Shown here piece by piece: positions 13,930 to 22,000 of a DNA stretch of 29,596 nt (position 1 is its first letter; each line of letters starts with the position of its first letter). Where the stretch lies: NCBI GenBank assembly GCA_016303265.1, contig JAEDLZ010000010.1:1-29596 (forward strand), written 5' to 3'. Under the pieces are notes generated by a model that saw nothing but the letters and a program-made list of their open reading frames with translations, was not told the DNA's origin and did not search any database. The translations under genes were made by a program, and so were the position numbers. This DNA is from Clostridiales bacterium (GTDB lineage: Bacteria > Bacillota > Clostridia > Monoglobales > Monoglobaceae).

Positions 13930-16173
13930 TTATTTTACATATGCCTCCGTCAAGGGTACGATTGTATCAAATCCGTCAATTAAGAATGTTTTTATTGTAT
14001 AATTCACCGCAGTTGCCGGAATCTTAAGACTCATACCGCCGATTTCTTCGGTTCCGCCCGGAGCAATCTCTGTTGCGGCGCCTATCGCAATAGCTTCCAT
14101 TGCGCCGTCACTGTAAAGACAGGTAATCGGTATAACCTTCATTGTCACTGCATTTGAATTTACTACCTGCGCAGTTACATCTGCCGTCGTGCCGTTGACC
14201 GCATAGCTCGCCGTCATGCTTATGTTATTTTTAGAAATGCCCGTAAAATCAACAGTTTCTGTTGTGCCGACGCTCGGATAACCTTCAACCGTTGCTCCTG
14301 TGAAAGAAATCAGGTAATCTCCCGGCTCATAAACCGTATATTCCCAATTGCAGATGCCGCTGTCATTTGTTGTTTTCACATAACCTGCATCGGTGCCGTT
14401 AATATTAACTGCAACGGAATTTATATTATATCCCGTGCCCCTGATTGTATAAGGAACAATTACACTGTCCTCAACATAGTCAACCGAAAGGGAAACAGGC
14501 ATAATTTTATCCGTTTTAGCAACGAATACGCAGGACTGACGGGCTGCATCCCCAACCTGTGATTCTGCAAACATTGTATAGATTCGGCTTCCGTATACAA
14601 TAACATCCCCGGGCTTCCTTGAGCCTCTTTGATTGAGCGCATTGAGCACTTCCGTCTTGTCCTCGTTTAGCTTTGCCTTGATTTCACGCCCTTCATTCTG
14701 ATTCGCATTGTACCAGCCGTAGAGGTAATCGCCAATGACTGCCAGTTTCATCAGATATTTTCCCGAATTAATGGACGATATATCTAAAGTGCTGTTATAG
14801 CTCAGGCTTAAGTTATTTTTATCGTCAAATTTTTTAATTGTATCTATGCCGTATATGCCCGAAACATAAATATACCCTTCATAAGTGTATATTGCGCCCG
14901 AAAGATCCGGCGTTGTGCCGCTTTCTGCCGCAGCATTTGCACCGCTGTCATCAAACGCACAGCTCGCCTTAAGTACCGGCGCTGCAGGGTCTGACCAATC
15001 CGTTACAAATACCTGTTTGTAATAACTGCCTCCAAGTTGATAGGTGACAAGGAAAGTTATTTCGCTGCCCAAAACATTTATGGCTCTGATGGTCGGAGAA
15101 GTAGTTTCGCTCCAGCTGCTTGCCGCATCGCAAGCCAAAAGCTCATCGAGGCTGATTCCTGCCGAATCGCTTTGACCCTTATAACTGTTTGAAGAATAAT
15201 ATGTCACCGTATCACCGATTGCGCCATTTACGGGAGTTACTCTTATAAACGATCCCGCCTTTGCACTGCTCGGAGCGGTAAGGCTCGCCGTCATACTATC
15301 CGCCCAAGTGATGAGTTTTCCGTCTATCACTGTGCTCTTATAGCTTGTAGAATATTTCGAATAATACATGGAGGATGAGATAAAATTCTTTGCGCCGTAG
15401 CTGTAGTTCTCGTCTTCCGCATCAATTCTTGACGGAAGGACTGCTTCCTTCCCCCGCTCTACATTGTTTTCAAATACTGCAATACCACGGGAATAATTTC
15501 CCGTCTCACCGTTATTTGTTACTATATAGATATAATTATCATCAACAGCTATGCTTTCCATTGTCTGATATGCCGAAGCTGCCTGAAGCCCAAAATCCGC
15601 AGCGCTCCACTTTGCGTATCGGCACTTATCATAGTTCTCTCCCCGGCTTATATCAAATACATAGAGATAGCTGTCAAGCCCGCTTGTGTCCGTCCTTTTG
15701 GCAACTTGATAGTCTTTTTCAATTCCCATCGCGTCCTCCGCGCTGACCGTGGTTATTTCAACCTTGTTCCCTCCCGTTAATACGAACAAAAATCCGTTCC
15801 ATTCATACATGCTGTAGCTTGAAAGCAATCTGTCCCCGTCAAGCATATAGGCAATTGCGTCCTTAGCATTTTCAGGCTCCGTATACAGCAAGTCGCTGCA
15901 CTCACTTCCGAAAACCTCGTTCGTTGACCAGCTACCCGGGTCAAGCAGACATTTTGGATAGTATGCGTTTCTCGACGAGCTTGCTCCCGGCCAAAGACAA
16001 TTGGAATTATAACCTTTTGACCCGTATATACGAACCTGATCCGTATATATAGCCTGAGTCCAAAGATCAGCGTCAGCATCACCTTCAAATATTGTAGCCG
16101 CCATTGCGGAAACATTCATAAACATTGCGGCTGCAACCGCCAAAGATACAAAAACCTTTCCTTTTCTTTTCAT
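13930..16173 (-). CDS. Secreted propeller-like protein with Ig-like and C-terminal beta domain (747 aa)
   Basis: No known family is firmly recognised. A signal peptide is clear (MKRKGKVFVSLAVAAAMFMN, cut near AMA-A, residue ~25). Residues ~30-550 are beta-rich with repeated strand motifs of the type NYIYIVTNNG, GYIYVSGIYGIDTIKKF and GDYLYGWYN, suggesting a six- to eight-bladed propeller related to LVIVD-type repeats. Residues ~557-650 look like an Ig-like domain (YTIRGTGYNINSVAVNING). Residues ~655-747 form a C-terminal beta domain ending KTFLIDGFDTIVPL. It is a clear paralogue of the upstream 864-residue protein: SDQVRLY/TDQVRIY, EVFGSE, CRYAKW, VAVFENNV, VFVTDWSDP and others occur in the same order. 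No SLH, LPxTG or transmembrane anchor is seen. AGGTG precedes the ATG. Confidence 0.85.
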   Translation of the reverse strand: MKRKGKVFVSLAVAAAMFMNVSAMAATIFEGDADADLWTQAIYTDQVRIYGSKGYNSNCLWPGASSSRNAYYPKCLLDPGSWSTNEVFGSECSDLLYTEPENAKDAIAYMLDGDRLLSSYSMYEWNGFLFVLTGGNKVEITTVSAEDAMGIEKDYQVAKRTDTSGLDSYLYVFDISRGENYDKCRYAKWSAADFGLQAASAYQTMESIAVDDNYIYIVTNNGETGNYSRGIAVFENNVERGKEAVLPSRIDAEDENYSYGAKNFISSSMYYSKYSTSYKSTVIDGKLITWADSMTASLTAPSSAKAGSFIRVTPVNGAIGDTVTYYSSNSYKGQSDSAGISLDELLACDAASSWSETTSPTIRAINVLGSEITFLVTYQLGGSYYKQVFVTDWSDPAAPVLKASCAFDDSGANAAAESGTTPDLSGAIYTYEGYIYVSGIYGIDTIKKFDDKNNLSLSYNSTLDISSINSGKYLMKLAVIGDYLYGWYNANQNEGREIKAKLNEDKTEVLNALNQRGSRKPGDVIVYGSRIYTMFAESQVGDAARQSCVFVAKTDKIMPVSLSVDYVEDSVIVPYTIRGTGYNINSVAVNINGTDAGYVKTTNDSGICNWEYTVYEPGDYLISFTGATVEGYPSVGTTETVDFTGISKNNISMTASYAVNGTTADVTAQVVNSNAVTMKVIPITCLYSDGAMEAIAIGAATEIAPGGTEEIGGMSLKIPATAVNYTIKTFLIDGFDTIVPLTEAYVK

Positions 16174-16230
16174 CTTTTAACACCTCATTTTAAATAGTCA
16201 TCTTGCCGAAATCTTATCTGAGCTTACTTC

Positions 16231-16275
16231 AAGCATTTATGATTCGGATACCGAATATGCAAATCATAAATGCTT
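16231..16275. repeat. 14-bp perfect inverted repeat upstream of the 747-aa gene
   Basis: AAGCATTTATGATT (16231-16244) is repeated inverted at 16262-16275. The 17-base loop contains a further CGG-ATA-CCG mini-hairpin. It lies about 60-100 bases before the start codon, so it would sit in the 5' leader of the 747-residue protein. It could be an operator or a structured leader. Confidence 0.6.
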
Positions 16276-16329
16276 AGTCCGGTATTATCCGGCTGATTAT
16301 AGAAAAAATCTGCCTATATATTTATACGC

Positions 16330-16370
16330 TTATGTGTTAGCTTCGGGCATTGCCCGAAGCTAACACATAA
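16330..16370. repeat. 19-bp perfect inverted repeat after the 864-aa gene
   Basis: A perfect 19-bp stem with a three-base loop (arms 16330-16348 and 16352-16370, core GCTTCGGGC/GCCCGAAGC) begins seven bases after the stop codon of the upstream gene. It is very stable, but the minus strand continues with AAGCGTATAAAT rather than a T-run. It could be a terminator that leaks, an RNA-processing or mRNA-protecting hairpin, or a dispersed palindromic repeat. Confidence 0.7.
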
Positions 16371-16376
16371 TTAAAG

Positions 16377-18971
16377 CTAAAATTCCTTTTCAATAAAGTC
16401 TGCCATAGCTGAAAGTGTTTCTGTTCCGTCAAACAAGAATGTCTTAACTTTATAGCCTGAAATATCCTCTGGAATCGAAAGTGTGAGCGGCTCAAAATCA
16501 TATGTTTCGCCCTTTTCAATTCTTACCTTTGTTCCGAACTGAGCAGTTATCATTTTATTTCCGTTATAGGCTGCCGCAACAGGCATAACATCGATATACC
16601 CTGTCATTGAGTTTGAAACAATTCTGGGACTTATAATAACGCTTACATCCCCGTTGTCATTTACCTTTTCTTCAATTCCCGCTTCATATCCTACATCACC
16701 TGTAGCAACAACCGTAAATGTAGCATGTTCAGCCGTTGCTTCTTTCGGATACCCCACCAAGGTGGCGCCGGTTGCCTCAATAGTATATGTTCCCGGCTCT
16801 TCGATAGTGTATTCCCATGTACCGTATTTGCCGCTTGCCTTGCTTACATTAACCCAGTGCTCCTCGCCGTTAACTTTAATCTGTACTGCATTGATTCCCA
16901 TACCGCTGCCCGTTACTGTGTACGGTGCGGAAACTATTGCATTGATATGGTCAAGGCTGAGCTCAACAGGGAATGCCTTCGAAAAATCAAACACATGAAC
17001 GCGGGCCGGTAATACATCGTGGTAACCATTATATCTTGCCACTATATATATACGGTTTCCGTACCTCACAATCTTATTCTGTGGGGTTGCGCCCATGCTG
17101 GGATTCCTGGTGTAATAACTCAGATTCGGCTGTAATTGTTCGCTTATTTCCGTCTTATCCGGGCTAAGTCTCAGTTCAACCTGATTGCCGGATAAATTGC
17201 TACCTGTCTCATAGTTCAACAGTACACAATTACCGACGGATACAACCATAGGAATTGACGAAATTCCTGTCTTTCCCAATGCTTTATACTTTATTCCCTC
17301 ATTCATATAATCATAGGTTGCTACAAGCTGCGGATCAAGAACATTATCATCATTATACTTTTTAACAATATTCAGTCCGTATGCTGATGTTATATAGAAG
17401 TAACCGTCATAATAATACAGCCTTGAGTCATTATTAGATACTGTTACCGAAGATGTTACATCCGGATTTGTCTTAGCCGACATTGCTACATTATCTGTGA
17501 ATTCAAACTGCGCCTGAAGCGTCGGCTTAAGCGGATTTGTCCAGTCTGTTATATACACCTTATCACGATAAACCTCTTCGCCGTCTTCTGTTTTTTCGGT
17601 ATAGGTAGTAAGAATATATATAGTACTTCCCTCGGCAACAATTGACCTTATATACGCATTCGTTACAGAGTTCCATGTTTTGTCGTTTGCAAGGGGAATA
17701 AGCTGCGACATATACACACCTGTTGAATCTGCCTGCTTGGAAAATCCGCTGTCAAGATAATGAACCTTCGTTTCACCTACGCCGCTGCCCTCAACATCGG
17801 TTAAATCCGTTACATGGAAAATTGCCCCGGTCTTAGCTGCTGTGGTCGAAGCAAGAGAAAGTGAGTCTTGATTATCCCATGTTACAAGATAACCGTTAAT
17901 AATTGCGGAGTGGTAATATCCGATAGTAGCCGTAGATGTTTGTCTTGCCATAGCGTGGCTGACAACGGTTTTTGCACCTGTCGTATAGCTTTCAACCGTT
18001 TCAGCAGGCTCAACTCTTGCGGGAATTTCAATATCCCCTGTTTCATCATCATAAACCGGATAATCTCTGCTTACATTATTTTCAAATACGGCAACGGACC
18101 TTGAAGAGTCTTTACTGTCTGCCTTATTTGTGCAAAGCGTTAAATATATGTAATCATCATCAACATCTACAGCCTCAATAACCTGTCTGCCGGTTTCTTC
18201 GCTTTGAAGCCCTAAATCAGCAAGATCCCACTTTGCATAGCGGCAGTCACCATACCATGTTTCCGAACTGAGATCAAAAACATACAGATAGCTGTCATAA
18301 TGAAGATATCCGGGATAATAGCAGTAGCCGTTTGCCGGGTTAATATAAAGATTCTTTACTGTTATAAGCTCATCAGGAATAATTGTTCCCGTCAGACTGG
18401 TTGCTCTGTAATTTGTACCATCGTACAAAACATTAACCTTCGTGCTTTTTCCGTTTTCATCTGTTATAGAAACAGCATATCTGCCGTCTTGTCTTCCAAA
18501 ATTGTCATAATCCGTGGTTGTTGAACCGTCTGTTGCGGTGTATGTATAAGTTGTATAATATGCATCGGCACCGCCTACAGCGCAGAACAGATATCCATTC
18601 CACTCACACATACCGTAAAAAGTGAGTATTCTCCCCTCATCCTTTAAGTAAAGACCTGATGAATAAACGGAATCTCCTTCGTTAAACAAAAGGTTTAAAG
18701 ACTCCGAACCAAATACCTCCTGAACGCTCTTTGTTCCCGGATAAAATGATGAGGTTACATAAATGTTGACAGCTTTCGACGTATAGGGCCAGTATCGCCC
18801 ATACCCATAATCTTTACCGTTTGGATAAAGTCTTACCTGGTCACTGTAAAATACCCTGTTCCAAAGGTCAACGGATGTTTCCTTTGTTAAAACCATGGAG
18901 GCAAAGGCATTGATCCGGAGAAGCATAGCACAGACCGCAATAAGCGCAATAATTCTTTTAAATCTCCTCAT
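16377..18971 (-). CDS. Secreted propeller-like protein with Ig-like and C-terminal beta domain (864 aa)
   Basis: This is a larger paralogue of the following 747-residue gene. The start is ATG at 18971 behind AGAGGG; the upstream in-frame extension to 19070 would lack a ribosome site and displace the signal peptide (MRRFKRIIALIAVCAMLLRI, cleavage near AFA). Residues ~35-655 are beta-rich with propeller-like strands (DDDYIYLTLCTN, DGYFYITSAYGLNIVKKY, GNRIYIVARYNG). An insertion at ~160-240, absent from the paralogue, holds tandem Thr/Tyr-rich segments and ITDENGKSTKVNVLYDG. Residues ~665-760 are Ig-like and ~765-864 are the shared C-terminal domain ending VKTFLFDGTETLSAM. It is extracellular with no anchor of its own. 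No enzymatic motif was found. It lies 98 bases downstream of the 1510-residue gene, separated by a GC-rich hairpin. Confidence 0.85.
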   Translation of the reverse strand: MRRFKRIIALIAVCAMLLRINAFASMVLTKETSVDLWNRVFYSDQVRLYPNGKDYGYGRYWPYTSKAVNIYVTSSFYPGTKSVQEVFGSESLNLLFNEGDSVYSSGLYLKDEGRILTFYGMCEWNGYLFCAVGGADAYYTTYTYTATDGSTTTDYDNFGRQDGRYAVSITDENGKSTKVNVLYDGTNYRATSLTGTIIPDELITVKNLYINPANGYCYYPGYLHYDSYLYVFDLSSETWYGDCRYAKWDLADLGLQSEETGRQVIEAVDVDDDYIYLTLCTNKADSKDSSRSVAVFENNVSRDYPVYDDETGDIEIPARVEPAETVESYTTGAKTVVSHAMARQTSTATIGYYHSAIINGYLVTWDNQDSLSLASTTAAKTGAIFHVTDLTDVEGSGVGETKVHYLDSGFSKQADSTGVYMSQLIPLANDKTWNSVTNAYIRSIVAEGSTIYILTTYTEKTEDGEEVYRDKVYITDWTNPLKPTLQAQFEFTDNVAMSAKTNPDVTSSVTVSNNDSRLYYYDGYFYITSAYGLNIVKKYNDDNVLDPQLVATYDYMNEGIKYKALGKTGISSIPMVVSVGNCVLLNYETGSNLSGNQVELRLSPDKTEISEQLQPNLSYYTRNPSMGATPQNKIVRYGNRIYIVARYNGYHDVLPARVHVFDFSKAFPVELSLDHINAIVSAPYTVTGSGMGINAVQIKVNGEEHWVNVSKASGKYGTWEYTIEEPGTYTIEATGATLVGYPKEATAEHATFTVVATGDVGYEAGIEEKVNDNGDVSVIISPRIVSNSMTGYIDVMPVAAAYNGNKMITAQFGTKVRIEKGETYDFEPLTLSIPEDISGYKVKTFLFDGTETLSAMADFIEKEF

Positions 18972-19019
18972 TGTGTGCACCCTCTTTTCGTAATTTTTTT
19001 GATTAAATCCGTAATTTCC

Positions 19020-19047
19020 GTGCAGGGGCGGAAAATCCGCCCCGCAC
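19020..19047. repeat. GC-rich hairpin between the 1510-aa and 864-aa genes
   Basis: GTGCAGGGGCGGA (19020-19032) pairs with TCCGCCCCGCAC (19036-19047), with one bulged A and a three-base loop. GC content is far above its surroundings. No T-run follows on the minus strand. It lies about 25-50 bases after the upstream stop codon, inside the operon. Confidence 0.65.
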
Positions 19048-19069
19048 CGAAAACAATTGTCTAAAAGCA

Positions 19070-22000
19070 CTATTCTCCGAACATTGCCCAGTATGCTTCA
19101 CTCGGGTCATCACTTGAGAATGTAATGCCGCCCCACTTACCGGGATATGTGCTTGCCTCACCCGGAATATCGTTGGTAAGACCTGTATCCTTATTGAAGT
19201 AGTAAATACGGGCAAGGTTCAAGGTTCCTTCACTGTCACCTGTGATAATACCAAGGTCACCGCGCATTACGGAGTTGGTACTCGGAGTTGCATAACCGAT
19301 TGCATTCCACGAAATCTTAGCCTCTATAGTATAACCCGTATCAGTGTAGTTAATAACAACCTCGGCGTCACTCAATATCTTTACCGTATCATAGTCAACC
19401 GTTCTAACAGGTGAACTGAACTGAGCTTCTTCCGTACCGGTCTTTTTAGAGTCTTTCTGCTTGAACAGTACCGCAATCGGCTCACCCTTAAACTTCGAAA
19501 GCATGATTCTGATATCACCGTCTGCCGGTGTGCTGCTTGCATTAGATGTTTCACTAAGGTTAATATCGCAGACATCGCCGCCCTTAAACAGACGAACATA
19601 TTCGTTTGCGCCGTTAACCATCGGCGACTCATCGCTTACCTCAAATATCGCATAGAGGTTTTCTTCGTTCCAAGCAAGTCTTGCGTCTGCATACTCAGCT
19701 GTACCGTCAACCGATATATGGAGAGCCTTATAGCCTTCCCAATCATCGGAAGCGCCGTCAAGCTTGAAGCCCTTGGCTGCATACTTGATTTCATAGCCTG
19801 TTTCCTCACCTGTAACTATGCCTGTTCCCTCTTCCTTAGGTTCAACCCATGCATAGCACTTTTCAAGTTCCTTCAGAGTTGCCTTAAACGGTACGGTCTT
19901 AATATGCTTGATGGTATCCATTCCTTCAATCCTTACAACTATGGGGACTCTGCCGCCTGTTGCAATAACAAATCTTGAGCCACCGTCGCTCTGAGTTGAC
20001 CCGTTACCGCCAAACGGTTCGCCTCCTCCCGAAAATCCGTTCATATCATCACCCGGCGTCAAATCGGCGGGAAGCGCTGTAGCAACCGTACGGCTATCCT
20101 GCATAAGCGTTGCCACATAATATCCGTCTGTTGTTATAATATAATTACAGCCATAATTGCCTCGGATAACAGTATATTGGTCACCTTCTGAATTATAAAA
20201 TGTGCCAAGATTCTTAAGCGTACCATTCAATACGCCGTAAGGCGCCTGCATACCTGACATATGGGAAGCATGAACGCCGGGCCAATCATTTCTGTATGAC
20301 CAGATAAGCTTACCTGTGTTCTTATCGTATCCTTTAACGGCGTCATCCATATATGTATTCCTGGTTTGTGTAGGCGTAGCAAATACAATGTCGGAATCCT
20401 CAAAAAGAATACTGCTTGCTGCGGATATATTTTCAAGAAGCTTGCAGCCTTCCAGTTTGTATATCGGAGCGCCGTTTTCACTAAACTCTACCGGGCTCCA
20501 TATACCTATCGCATTTGTCGGCCTTGTCATATAACCGCTCCACTCCAATGTGTCTGTTGTGACGCGCTGATCCCAGTATGCTTGATACGGTATAACCGGA
20601 GGACCCGTATAATAATACTGGTAAGATGTACTCGCAACACCGGTCTTCTGCCAATAATTCTCCCAAAGCCCTACAGTTGCATCAATGTCTGCAACATCAT
20701 CAGGTCTTGCGATTTCGTCTTCCTGCGTTTTAAATATTGAAACAAGGTTATTATTTTCATCATACACATAAGCGTCATAAAAGAATTCCGACCTCGTCTT
20801 GCCCTGTGCGTCACTCGCATAAAGCTGAGTGCTTCCGTTCTTCAAAAGCGCTCCGGTTGATGTATAAAGCGGCGAATCATATGTTGAATAATAATCTGAG
20901 TACGAAGGATATATATCACATTCATCACGGGATACTATTCCGTCCATATTCAAATCATTCCAGATATAGGTGTCTGAGCCTGAATATCCGGAAAATACTC
21001 TGCCCCAGTATGCTTCATACTCACGCGCTTTTTGCCGATCGTAATTCTGATAAAGTGCCTCTGTATTGATATCGATTGAATTCGATGTATCAGATTTGGT
21101 GAAATCAAAGAAATCACTTAATGTTCCTACTTTAAAGCATGGTCTGTATCTTCCGTCCTCACCTTCAATATAAAGAGTCTGATTACACCATACATAATTG
21201 TGCATTTCGCCCGACGCGTCGCTGCTGAAATATTCTATTCCGTAGCCTGCATCAATAGGGAACATCTCATGTTTCTCAGCGTCCGGAATATAGAGTACCT
21301 TATTCATCTTATAGGTATTGTTCTCTATATCAATTTTCATTTCCGAAGCCATGTAATATGCCAAGGTCGGATCTTGCTGATGTATAGAAGCACCCATACA
21401 AGAATACTGCGCATTTCCAATCATATCATAGAGCAGCTCTCCGTCACGGCTCCACTCGGAAATTCTTCTCGGGTTTTCAAAACATTCAACAACCCATATC
21501 CTGTCTTCATAGCCGCAAGTAATGGACGATACCTGCTTAATAAAGCCTGTTTCATCCCATTCACCGTCGTAGCTTCTTCCGCCCTTCTTGCCGATTGTGT
21601 ATACAAGGTCGCCGGTCTTGGCGCTGTACGCTTTAACCTGACAATCGTCGCCTTTGTCAAAAATAACTATATTACCGTCATTATCCACGGTCATGGGTCC
21701 TAAAACTGCGTCGCCAAGCTTTAAATTAACATCGGTAACCTCTCCTGATGCAATATTTACCTCAACAATCTTGTTCCCGGACACTGCATAGAGATGTTTG
21801 TAATCCTTGCTGAAAGCAATCTGGCCTATATCTTCAACCGCTATACGCTTGTATACATGCATATCATCATGTCTCAAAAGGCTGATACCGCTTATATAAT
21901 TCTTATATTTAGCCGTAGCCATAGGGTATAATGTAGCCCCTTTTACAGTACCCGTAGTGCTGTTATCACCGGTTGCAATTGCAAGAACCTCTTCGTTTGC

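Noticed and set aside
16330..16370. A standard intrinsic terminator
   Set aside because: The stem is perfect, but no T-run follows on the coding strand, so it is listed as an inverted repeat.
20921..20956. A true dockerin domain and hence a cellulosome component
   Set aside because: Only one EF-hand loop is found, in the middle of the protein, without the paired second repeat; no cohesin was seen in the window.
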